Shown here one piece after another: positions 1 to 5,450 of a stretch of 7,946 bases of DNA. The stretch lies in NCBI GenBank assembly GCA_003150755.1, contig QAMT01000017.1, forward strand, positions 1 to 7,946, given 5' to 3'. Numbering within the stretch: the first letter of the stretch is position 1; each line of letters begins with the position of its first letter. This stretch comes from Phascolarctobacterium sp. (GTDB taxonomy: Bacteria > Bacillota > Negativicutes > Acidaminococcales > Acidaminococcaceae). Below the pieces are notes generated by a model. It had not been told where the DNA came from, did not search any database, and saw only the letters and a list, made by a program, of their open reading frames with translations. The position numbers and the translations under genes are program-made.

Positions 1-123
1 GATATCTTCTTTCCAGAGGACAACCGCCTGTATCGTTGCAGAGGCCACGGTGTTTCCATCCTCGTCTGTTCTGACTTGCAAGGCTGGGCCCCCAATGTCA
101 ACATATTCTCCCGGGTTCTTCAT
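1..123 (-). CDS. Unknown protein, N-terminal part only (cut by window edge)
   Basis: This is an open frame of 41 codons running off the left edge, starting MKNPGEYVDIGGPALQVRTD. The start is well supported: a GGAGG Shine-Dalgarno lies at 135-131, seven bases before the ATG at 123, and the ATG overlaps the stop of the upstream methylase gene as ATGA, so the two are probably translationally coupled. I do not recognise the family. The visible part is hydrophilic, has no signal peptide or membrane segment, and shows no nucleotide-binding or zinc motif. Its position places it in the same early operon as the methylase and Lar genes. Existence of the gene is fairly sure; function is unknown. Confidence 0.7.
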   Translation of the reverse strand, partial: MKNPGEYVDIGGPALQVRTDEDGNTVASATIQAVVLWKEDI

Positions 124-566
124 TCCAGATCCTCCAGCATCTCCATCTTAGGCTGAAACACAACCACCATTGACGGGAACGGAGCACTGTTTTTCGTTCC
201 TCCAAATTTCAGCCTCCCACGCACAAAACGGATCTCCGCCCGCCCAAGTATGTAGTCGTGAAACCACCTCGTATCTGTTCTCGCTGGGAGAAGCATTACA
301 ACGGTATTCCCAGCAGCGCAAGCAAATAGCCCACGCCTTACCCATTGTCCAATATTACGGCCATAGGGAGGATTACACCACACAACGCCCGTCCAGGGCT
401 GGGAGAGTCCGTCCTGCTCCGGGGTGTAGTACCGGGCGCACTTCGCGTTTTCCGACAGGGCGCAGGCGTCCAACGTAAAATGAAACTCGGCGTCCAGTGC
501 GTCAAAAAACTCCTGCGGTGTCTCCCATAAATCCGTTTTGCTCGAAAACATTACATCAGTGTTCAT
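120..566 (-). CDS. Phage Dam-type DNA N6-adenine methyltransferase
   Basis: The 148-residue protein matches the compact phage N-6-adenine methyltransferase family (DNA_N6-adenine_Mtase, PF05869 type). Visible hallmarks are an N-terminal LWETPQEFFDAL block (13-24), the TLDACA motif-I-like segment (31-36, probable SAM binding), N40 and C43 before YYTPE and DGL, and the catalytic NPPY at 65-68. LLPARTDTRWFH (92-103) and GRLKFGG followed by APFPS (117-132) complete the family pattern. The family transfers a methyl group from SAM to adenine N6 in DNA, and phages use it to shield DNA from host restriction. The length is near that of the core family, so it looks intact. The start at 566 has GGAG seven bases upstream and overlaps the end of the Lar gene by 11 bases. 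Residue 6 is a possible alternative start. The target sequence cannot be read from the protein. Confidence 0.9.
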   Translation of the reverse strand: MNTDVMFSSKTDLWETPQEFFDALDAEFHFTLDACALSENAKCARYYTPEQDGLSQPWTGVVWCNPPYGRNIGQWVRRGLFACAAGNTVVMLLPARTDTRWFHDYILGRAEIRFVRGRLKFGGTKNSAPFPSMVVVFQPKMEMLEDLE

Positions 567-834
567 CCAGCATCTCCATTTCCTCCGCGCTCAGAATCGG
601 CGCGCGGGTGTTCCAGGCGAGGCGGGCTTCGTGTTCCGTCTTATACCATCCGCTGTTCGTAAAACATTTCATGCAGATCACATTTCTGCGGACATTTGGC
701 TGATAGTAACGTTCGTTCCGCACCCTTGCCTGTCCTCTGCACATAGGGCACGGCAGCAGCACCCCCGCATCCGTCAGCCGCTTGGCCGCCTCTTGATCGC
801 CCAGCAGGGCGCGTTTTTCGTCGCTCAAAACCAT
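556..834 (-). CDS. Lar family restriction-alleviation-like zinc protein
   Basis: The 92-residue protein has the Lar pattern: LLPCPMCRGQA (26-36, C29 and C32), a second pair at C54 and C57 (VICMKC), and the closing EARLAWNTRA (69-78), which corresponds to the EA..AWN signature of Lar proteins. The four cysteines probably bind one zinc. Rac-prophage Lar in E. coli relieves type I restriction by promoting modification. Whether this distant relative does the same is inference. The gene overlaps the upstream PP-loop gene by 10 bases and the downstream methylase by 11, so all three should be co-translated. An AGGAG lies at 850-846, eleven bases before the ATG, which is slightly long. A generic phage zinc-finger protein without anti-restriction activity is the alternative. 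Being next to a Dam methylase fits the anti-restriction reading. Confidence 0.8.
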   Translation of the reverse strand: MVLSDEKRALLGDQEAAKRLTDAGVLLPCPMCRGQARVRNERYYQPNVRRNVICMKCFTNSGWYKTEHEARLAWNTRAPILSAEEMEMLDEH

Positions 835-1598
835 CTATAGTTCAGCTCCTCATTTAGCATTGACCATCGGAAAATTTTATCGTCTTGGTAGATCAGCCCA
901 TCGTCCTCCATCTGGAAGCGCCGGTCAAAGTCGTGTACGGTATGGCCGTCCGCCTTGAACGTCACCGGGCTGTCACTGTCCCATTTCAGCATGAGCGCCC
1001 ACAGCTCCGGGTAGTTCCTGCGGAGTAGCCGAAGCTGCCCCACGCTCTGATTATGGCAGAACCAGCAGCCTCCCCTCGTGGCTGTTGTGTAGATTGGAGA
1101 CAGTAGGTCTTGGCCCTCGCACCAGCAGCGGCAATCAGCTTCCGTCCAGCCCGCCTCTACAAGAGGACTTCTCTTTTTGTCAGATAGGCTGTGAAAGCGG
1201 TTCGGCTCGTCGACGGCGATGCCCAAGTATATGATATTGCCCTTTGTCTCGACCTTATCTAGCCCCGGCATTTTCACGTCGCTGTTACAGTAAGGCCCAC
1301 TAGGGAACGGCCATCCGTAGATTTCTCCCGGCCGCTTGTTCCCTCCCAATACCCGGTAAAATGCTTGCTCGTATGTAAGCCGCCCTCGGACATGCTCCAC
1401 CTCAATCCCCCACCGCTCCCGGATAATCTTGTCCGCCTTTTCCTTAAATTCCACCATCGGCGGAAGATCGGCTGGGATGGTGTCGGTGGCCCATACTTCT
1501 GCGTGGACGATGCGGTCAAGGGGCCAGCTCAGCTGTTCGATGGCCCCTAAACATGCGAGACTATCTTTTCCGTAAGATAGGGATAAAATATATTCCAT
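825..1598 (-). CDS. Phosphoadenosine phosphosulfate reductase-family PP-loop protein
   Basis: The 257-residue protein begins with a PP-loop ATP-pyrophosphatase signature, SLSYGKDS (6-13), the nucleotide-binding loop of the PAPS reductase/adenine nucleotide alpha-hydrolase superfamily. Further marks are PSGPYCNSDVK (99-109), GIAVDEPNRF (126-135) and a cysteine-rich region (C156, C158, C160, then GGCWFCHNQS with C178 and C181) that could hold zinc or an Fe-S cluster. The C-terminal PELWALMLKWD block is typical of the phage-borne subgroup. True sulfate assimilation is unlikely here. Relatives such as DndC work in DNA sulfur modification, and others modify nucleotides or tRNA, so a DNA or nucleotide modification role is plausible but unproven. 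The GGAGG at 1610-1606 sits seven bases before the ATG and is buried in a hairpin, described separately. The gene is followed without a gap by the Lar gene. Confidence 0.87.
   Translation of the reverse strand: MEYILSLSYGKDSLACLGAIEQLSWPLDRIVHAEVWATDTIPADLPPMVEFKEKADKIIRERWGIEVEHVRGRLTYEQAFYRVLGGNKRPGEIYGWPFPSGPYCNSDVKMPGLDKVETKGNIIYLGIAVDEPNRFHSLSDKKRSPLVEAGWTEADCRCWCEGQDLLSPIYTTATRGGCWFCHNQSVGQLRLLRRNYPELWALMLKWDSDSPVTFKADGHTVHDFDRRFQMEDDGLIYQDDKIFRWSMLNEELNYRWF
1561..1580 (-). repeat. Inverted repeat just inside the PP-loop gene
   Basis: CTATCTT (1561-1567) and AAGATAG (1574-1580) form a perfect 7-bp stem with a six-base loop, 18 bases after the A of the start codon. It overlaps the codons of the PP-loop motif. 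With the hairpin over the ribosome binding site it brackets the start codon. It is an AT-rich stem and could be coincidental. Confidence 0.35.
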
Positions 1599-1605
1599 AG
1601 GCGTT

Positions 1606-1621
1606 CCTCCACGTCTGGAGG
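1606..1621 (-). promoter_or_regulatory. Hairpin sequestering the ribosome binding site of the PP-loop gene
   Basis: In the transcript this reads CCUCCAGACGUGGAGG, a perfect 6-bp stem (CCUCCA with UGGAGG) closed by a GACG tetraloop. The 3' arm contains the GGAGG Shine-Dalgarno of the PAPS-reductase-like gene, whose ATG begins eight bases further on. Folding would therefore hide the ribosome binding site. The structure is seen directly in the sequence; the regulatory effect is inference. Confidence 0.6.
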
Positions 1622-1642
1622 TGGCCGGCCTTTAAAACGTTG

Positions 1643-1648
1643 CCTCCT
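1643..1648 (-). promoter_or_regulatory. Orphan Shine-Dalgarno (AGGAGG) with no start codon behind it
   Basis: A perfect AGGAGG on the minus strand lies seven bases after the stop of the cysteine-rich gene. No ATG, GTG or TTG follows at working distance. The next start codon is the ATG at 1598, which has its own GGAGG at 1610-1606. Its GGAGG could pair with the CCUCC at 1621-1617, in competition with the hairpin over the true ribosome binding site. It may be a ribosome standby site, part of a switch, or the relic of a lost gene. Confidence 0.4.
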
Positions 1649-1654
1649 ATGGTT

Positions 1655-1876
1655 TTATTTAAAATTTGGGCAGCTCTCGATGGCGTATGTAGTCACCCAA
1701 TGCTTTACACCGCCCTGGCATCTGCCGACAACAAACGTCCGTTTCTTGGCCGTCCAGCCCGGTACTGGCTTTTCCTCACGCAGCCAGGGACACTGGCTGA
1801 TCGGGCAGCAGCAATCCATGCAGGGGTTGGCTGAATACCGCCGGATGGGGACTAGATATTGTTCAAGTTCGCCCAT
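1655..1876 (-). CDS. Small cysteine-rich protein of unknown function
   Basis: The product is 73 residues, MGELEQYLVP onward, with cysteines at 19, 22, 23, 24, 29, 53 and 69. The CxxCCC-PISQ-CPWL cluster, a KPVPGW segment and a terminal ESCPNF suggest a zinc- or metal-binding domain. I do not recognise a named family. The frame stays open upstream to 1978, but that would overlap the preceding gene by about 100 bases. The ATG at 1876 begins one base after the preceding stop (TGATATG) and is the better start, with translational coupling likely because the Shine-Dalgarno (GGTGAT-like) is weak. It is soluble with no membrane segment. A role as a small accessory or host-takeover protein would be a guess. 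Confidence 0.65.
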   Translation of the reverse strand: MGELEQYLVPIRRYSANPCMDCCCPISQCPWLREEKPVPGWTAKKRTFVVGRCQGGVKHWVTTYAIESCPNFK

Positions 1877-1877
1877 A

Positions 1878-2342
1878 TCACCACACCAGCATCGCTCCGC
1901 AGGACTCGCAGAAGCGCGGTTTTGCCTGAGCATGATCCTGATTGAAGAACTTCCCGCAGCAAGGGCAGTTAGCACCATGTTCTGAAAGGATCACGTTCTG
2001 CTGAAGTTCATTCTTCAGGATGCCGTCAATGGTATCAACCAGTGCATGGCAGTTTTCGCTTGTCGGTTCCTTTTTCGCCTGTGTCCTTGCCTGCTCTGAC
2101 AACCGTAAAATTTTTTCCCGTTCATAGGCGGTGTTGTCGCGGAAATTATCTAGTTGGATTTCTTTCAACGCACGAGCTTTGAGCTTTCTCTTTTTATCAA
2201 TCGCCTGTTCTTTGGTGATTGACCCTCTTTGATAGAGCACATAAATATCAGACAAAATCCGATATCCACACTCGTCAAACATAGAAAGCTCTTCAGGGAC
2301 AGGCTCATGATTCTTTGCCTGTTCCTCATAATCAAAGAACAT
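1878..2342 (-). CDS. Zinc-ribbon protein with helical middle, unknown function
   Basis: The product is 154 residues. The N-terminal third is acidic (MFFDYEEQ...). Residues about 43-115 are rich in K, E, R and Q and predicted helical, possibly coiled-coil. The C-terminus is a zinc ribbon, CPCCGKFF (126-133) paired with CESCG (145-149) and ending AMLVW. The ribbon may bind nucleic acid or act as a structural knuckle. I cannot name the family. The start is firm: AAAAGGAGG at 2356-2348 lies five bases before the ATG. This is the first gene after the putative origin, and it leads the modification cassette, almost touching the cysteine-rich gene. No convincing promoter was found upstream, so read-through from the helicase gene is as likely as a promoter in the AT-rich core. 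Confidence 0.8.
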   Translation of the reverse strand: MFFDYEEQAKNHEPVPEELSMFDECGYRILSDIYVLYQRGSITKEQAIDKKRKLKARALKEIQLDNFRDNTAYEREKILRLSEQARTQAKKEPTSENCHALVDTIDGILKNELQQNVILSEHGANCPCCGKFFNQDHAQAKPRFCESCGAMLVW

Positions 2343-2375
2343 AGTTTCCTCCTTTTGTAACCGCCGAAACCGCTT

Positions 2376-2446
2376 GTTACCATTATGCGGTAACGCCTCC
2401 GCCTATACTCCCACAACGGATGCACGGTTTTGTTACCGTGTTACCG
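2376..2446. repeat. Left iteron group (GTTACC/GGTAAC)
   Basis: Hexamers are GTTACC at 2376-2381, GGTAAC at 2389-2394 (an inverted pair with a seven-base gap), and a tandem pair GTTACC at 2432-2437 and 2440-2445, eight bases apart start to start. The favoured extended form is GCGGTAAC in the other orientation. Confidence 0.8.
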
Positions 2447-2475
2447 CACTTTTTACCTCTTGGAAAACAAAAAAT

Positions 2476-2489
2476 ATTGCGTACACAAT
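2476..2489. repeat. Near-palindrome at the centre of the AT-rich core
   Basis: ATTGCGTACACAAT reads almost the same on both strands (12 of 14 positions), with GTAC at its centre. Its centre (2482.5) nearly coincides with the symmetry centre of the flanking iteron pairs (2483 to 2483.5). As RNA it would be a very weak stem followed by a U run, so a weak terminator is an alternative reading. Confidence 0.45.
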
Positions 2490-2518
2490 TTTTTTATTTT
2501 ATAAAACATACTGAAAAT

Positions 2519-2544
2519 GCGGTAACAGCGGTAACGGGTAACGC
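2519..2544. repeat. Right iteron group (three GGTAAC in tandem)
   Basis: GGTAAC occurs at 2521-2526, 2530-2535 and 2537-2542, spaced nine and seven bases start to start, and the group ends a few bases from the helicase stop codon. The segment 2518-2535 is the reverse complement of 2432-2448 except for one inserted base, so the two groups form a long near-perfect inverted repeat. Confidence 0.8.
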
Positions 2545-2546
2545 TT

Positions 2547-4391
2547 CTATGGAAGCAGCGAGTCTTCATATTCGTCAAAATTGTTCTCGTTTTCTTGCAG
2601 TTTCAAGCAAACAAGCCTACAAGGCCGTCCATTTATCCGCTTTACAATTGTTGGACGGCCGTCCTTCCCACAGATGATGTTACCTGTATTTTTCGCCCAA
2701 CCCAGGAAAGCGGAGGCGTTGTAACCCTCATCCTGGAGGATTTGATCAAACTTGGACCGGATAATATAGGCATAATCGTTGTCCAAGTCTCCCCATATCT
2801 CGCCCTGGCGGGTATCCGCTTCGGGCGTGAATCGGGCTTGGTTGATGTTGATGAAATCGTACAGGTATTGCATGGCCCGGGCGTTCTGATTGACGGTCTC
2901 CTTTGAGACGAGGTATTTAGAAATGTCCTCCGGTCGAAGGAGAATCCCGTCCCGGAAGATCCATTCCTCCGCTAACTTATCGGCGGCCAATATAAGCGCA
3001 GCAGAGGCCGTCTGCTTGTCCATGGTGTCATTGGTCTTCAATGCATCCTGCATGGCTTCCTGGAGCTTTTGAACGCATTCCTGAGAGCCTTCTTCCATCA
3101 GATGTTCAACAAACTCTTTCCCTGCAAAACCGTAGTTGGAATAGAGCTCTGTTGCGGTTTTTTTGGGCTCATCAAAAAGCTTTGTGTCATGGCAGTCCAC
3201 TTCAATTGTTCGGTTGACTGCACCCTCACCGCTGTTGGCTGAAATAATGGGGAACTCTCCTGTTGTGATAATGCAGTTCCGCCAAGTAGGTGTTTTCTGA
3301 AGGCCGCCCTGTTTCTGTCCTCGTGTCCGCCCCACACCCTCAGACAACTGGTAGATCATCTTGTCGAAGTCCTTACGATTGTCCTTGACAAGCTGGAGCT
3401 CATCAATGATGAGAGGGAGAGAGTTGCAGAACGCAGCGCCCAGCTCCTTGCCGACTTCCGTGGCATTGAACGTCTGGATGTAAACGCCGATCTCCGGGTT
3501 CGCCCATACACTGGCAGCGAGGACGAGACTTAAACTCTTACCCGTTTCTGAGCCGCCCCACAGGTGGACGAAAAACGGGAGGCAGTTGCATGGCTTCACC
3601 AGCACGGAGGCGAACGACGCTGCCAGAACAATGCGGGCAACCACGTTTCCGGGCGTTTTCCCAGCCCTGACAGCCCGTACACAGTTAAGCCATGCCTGAC
3701 GGCTGCCTTTCTCCTGAATGCTTTCAAACCGTGTTCTGAATGTCTCTTCTCCGTCAAATACCAGGTTTTCCTCGTAGGGCGAAAATCCGTATCCGTCGAT
3801 CCAGCCCAGACGTCCCACACTGGTGACCTCCGGGATCAGGTCGTAGTTGAGTTGTTCCACGTCTGCTAAATAGCGGACTAGGGCTTTGCTCGTCTCGCTG
3901 TTGACCATGATGCCATATTTAGAAAGGCTGATAACGGAACGGCTGTCAGAAACCACGCTACGGTCCTCGATGACCGTCTCCCAGCGTTTCCCGAGCCGGT
4001 AGGCTAACATGACCTTGTGAACTTTGGTGTCCACGTTAACCAGCCGCTGTATTGGCATAATGGGGTGATAGCAAGCCACGATCTCAAAGCCCAGTTTGTC
4101 GGTTCCGTAAATCCCGGTGTCTGAGGCGTTCCAGCTTCCACAGTCAAGCTCCAGTTCCTGGCCGGTGAAATCCGTCCGGTTGAATCCTGGGGTGGTTGTT
4201 CCACTGACAGTCTCTATGTATGCCTTAAATAGCGCGGCCAGATTGCGTATCCCTACAGTTTGCGCTTGAGCGGACATAACTCCCAGAAGTTGCTTTAACT
4301 CGAATTTGTTGTCCTTGTGGGCATAGAGATATTCAAACGGCTTTGTTGTTGTCAGGTAATCGTCTCTTGTGTAAATGGGCACGTCCCCCAA
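2547..4391 (-). CDS. DUF927 domain AAA-type replicative helicase / replication initiator candidate
   Basis: The 614-residue protein has a phage DUF927 layout. The N-terminal 250 residues lead into the ATPase core, with Walker A GGSETGKS at 279-286, Walker B LPLIIDEL at 325-332 (D330, E331), sensor-1-like ITTGE at 375-379 and a possible arginine finger at R394 (NRTIEVD). The C-terminal part, about 540-605 (FLGWAKNTGNII to RPCRLVCLKL), looks winged-helix-like. Such proteins are thought to act as phage or satellite helicases, and no catalytic primase motif is visible. The start is TTG at 4391: AAGGGAGG at 4408-4401 lies nine bases upstream, whereas the nearby GTG at 4382 has no well-spaced site. 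This start overlaps the primase-like gene by 40 bases. The iteron array begins a few bases after its stop, so the protein is the natural candidate to bind or open the origin (inference). Confidence 0.85.
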   Translation of the reverse strand: MGDVPIYTRDDYLTTTKPFEYLYAHKDNKFELKQLLGVMSAQAQTVGIRNLAALFKAYIETVSGTTTPGFNRTDFTGQELELDCGSWNASDTGIYGTDKLGFEIVACYHPIMPIQRLVNVDTKVHKVMLAYRLGKRWETVIEDRSVVSDSRSVISLSKYGIMVNSETSKALVRYLADVEQLNYDLIPEVTSVGRLGWIDGYGFSPYEENLVFDGEETFRTRFESIQEKGSRQAWLNCVRAVRAGKTPGNVVARIVLAASFASVLVKPCNCLPFFVHLWGGSETGKSLSLVLAASVWANPEIGVYIQTFNATEVGKELGAAFCNSLPLIIDELQLVKDNRKDFDKMIYQLSEGVGRTRGQKQGGLQKTPTWRNCIITTGEFPIISANSGEGAVNRTIEVDCHDTKLFDEPKKTATELYSNYGFAGKEFVEHLMEEGSQECVQKLQEAMQDALKTNDTMDKQTASAALILAADKLAEEWIFRDGILLRPEDISKYLVSKETVNQNARAMQYLYDFININQARFTPEADTRQGEIWGDLDNDYAYIIRSKFDQILQDEGYNASAFLGWAKNTGNIICGKDGRPTIVKRINGRPCRLVCLKLQENENNFDEYEDSLLP

Positions 4392-4924
4392 TGCTTTTTG
4401 CCTCCCTTCTCGATGAAGTCGTCAAGCCAGTATTCGATATACGGGAGGCGCTTGACGGCCTCGACATATAATGGATGGTAAAATACAACGTATTCTTGCC
4501 GCGTTGGCTGAAATACATCTTGTATTTCCTTCCAATAGTGAAATTCACGGGTCATAAACCGGAAATTTGTTTCCGCTTGAACGGTTCTCCGCTGTTCCTC
4601 CCGGCGGGCTTCCAGAGCAGCAGACCAGACAGCGCGGTCCGGCTTGTTTTCTGTCAGCCCAAGTTGAAAATCCGCGTTGATTCTGAGTATCGCTTGGCGG
4701 AAATTCAGGTCAAATAGGCGCATCACAAAGTCAATGACTGAGCCGTGCGCCCCGCAGCCGAAACAGTGCCAGCCGCCATCCCCGTCGTAAAGCTTCAGGC
4801 TGGCCGTGTGGTCCCCTTGATGGAACGGGCACTTCATGAACCCGGACCGCCCAACTTGAAACCCGTAGAACTCAGCTACCTGCTGGGCCGTGAGTATCCG
4901 CCTGATGTCAGCGGCCATATTCAT
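4352..4924 (-). CDS. CHC2-type primase zinc-finger protein (DnaG zinc-binding domain)
   Basis: The 190-residue protein starts with a DnaG-like zinc-binding domain: RRILTAQQVAEFYGFQV, then KCPFHQGDHTASLKLY and GWHCFGCGAHGSVIDFVM. The ligands are C32, H35, C54 and C57. Family knowledge says this module recognises the single-stranded template during primer synthesis. The rest (about 95-190) has an arginine/glutamate-rich helical stretch and a YVVFYHPLY to YWLDDFIEKGG segment, with no TOPRIM glutamate or DxD motif, so the catalytic domain is missing from this polypeptide. The ATG at 4924 begins four bases after the ERCC4 gene stop, with GGGGGTG just upstream. The gene overlaps the DUF927 helicase by 40 bases, so the two products probably work together at the replication fork or origin. 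Confidence 0.87.
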   Translation of the reverse strand: MNMAADIRRILTAQQVAEFYGFQVGRSGFMKCPFHQGDHTASLKLYDGDGGWHCFGCGAHGSVIDFVMRLFDLNFRQAILRINADFQLGLTENKPDRAVWSAALEARREEQRRTVQAETNFRFMTREFHYWKEIQDVFQPTRQEYVVFYHPLYVEAVKRLPYIEYWLDDFIEKGGKKHWGTCPFTQETIT

Positions 4925-4928
4925 GCGC

Positions 4929-5438
4929 TCACCCCCGCTTCAGCCTGTCCCGCACCCAGTAATAGAGGGTACTGTAAAGGATTTGCGCTGTCTCTGACGG
5001 CTTGCAGAAAGTGATAGTTAGGTTAAACCGGGCCTGCCAGGATAGAAGCGTGGCGGCGAAACTCTGGGGCTTTAGCTCTGAACGGTAGTTATGAAGAAAA
5101 ATGTCTGTCCAGGAGGCGTTCTCCACGATCAGAAAGACCTTGATGCCTCCGGCCTTGGCCCGGATCATCTCCCGTTCAAAGCGTTCCCGGCCTGATGTGA
5201 AGTTTCCGGCAATCTCATCCAGGTTGGCTTTGCGCTCTACCACAACCTCGTCTTCGAAGGTGGTGTCGCCCAGCATGACGGAATAGTCTCCGGTTTCCAG
5301 CGCACGGCTCTTGTGCTGAATGTTGTGCTTGTCCAGCCATGAAATAATATGCTGGTGAACCTGCTCCCGGCTGTCAGCTATGACAACCAACTCTTTCAGC
5401 TTCTGTTTGATTTCAGCATCCGTGTAGTGGGTCAGCAT
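4929..5438 (-). CDS. ERCC4-domain (XPF/Mus81-type) nuclease
   Basis: The 169-residue protein shows the ERCC4 nuclease motifs in order: VIADSREQ (19-26, D22 and E25), ETGDYSV (48-54), and VVVERKANLDEI (65-76), the ERKxxxD active-site signature, with the following TSGRERFEREMIRAK helix. A strand KVFLIVEN (100-107) completes the fold. Members cut branched or flapped DNA in a metal-dependent manner. This one lacks the helicase and helix-hairpin-helix domains of cellular XPF proteins, as is normal for phage versions. The probable role is resolving replication or recombination intermediates. The ATG at 5438 lies 12 bases after the SSB-like stop, and GGTGGGAG lies very close upstream. The gene is four bases from the primase-like gene. 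Confidence 0.88.
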   Translation of the reverse strand: MLTHYTDAEIKQKLKELVVIADSREQVHQHIISWLDKHNIQHKSRALETGDYSVMLGDTTFEDEVVVERKANLDEIAGNFTSGRERFEREMIRAKAGGIKVFLIVENASWTDIFLHNYRSELKPQSFAATLLSWQARFNLTITFCKPSETAQILYSTLYYWVRDRLKRG

Positions 5439-5450
5439 TCTCCCACCGCC

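Larger units (their letters stand above)
2357..2544. other. Putative replication origin: iterons flanking an AT-rich core
   Basis: This non-coding stretch directly after the helicase stop holds seven exact GGTAAC or GTTACC hexamers within 2376-2542, plus one variant (GTAACC, 2357-2362). They sit as two groups of opposite orientation around a core (2449-2517) that is about 78% A+T by my count (15 G/C in 69). SaPI origins have the same arrangement: short iterons flanking an AT-rich region of about 80 bp beside the rep gene, bound by a Rep helicase. That this is an origin is inference. An operator array for a regulator is the main alternative. Confidence 0.65.

Noticed and set aside
1877..1978. 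Upstream extension of the cysteine-rich gene
   Set aside because: It would overlap the zinc-ribbon gene by about 100 bases. The ATG at 1876, next to the stop of that gene, is the more economical start.
2165..2425. Minus-strand open frame running from the origin region into the zinc-ribbon gene
   Set aside because: It overlaps the well-supported 154-residue gene in another frame for most of its length, and the strong GGAGG serves the latter. The translated protein shows no domain.
2476..2500. Possible transcription terminator in the AT-rich core (weak stem plus T-run)
   Set aside because: The stem has only about five pairs with one G-C, and the T-run is as easily explained by the AT-rich core. 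I could not call it a terminator.
2490..2535. Possible minus-strand promoter (TATAAA-like -10) in the AT-rich core
   Set aside because: The -35 match is poor (about three of six), and AT-rich DNA offers such matches by chance.
2623..2664. 9-bp inverted repeat and GGACGGCCGTCC palindrome near the helicase 3' end
   Set aside because: It lies inside coding sequence where two similar peptide words (DGRP and NGRP) generate the repeated bases, so it is explained by protein sequence.
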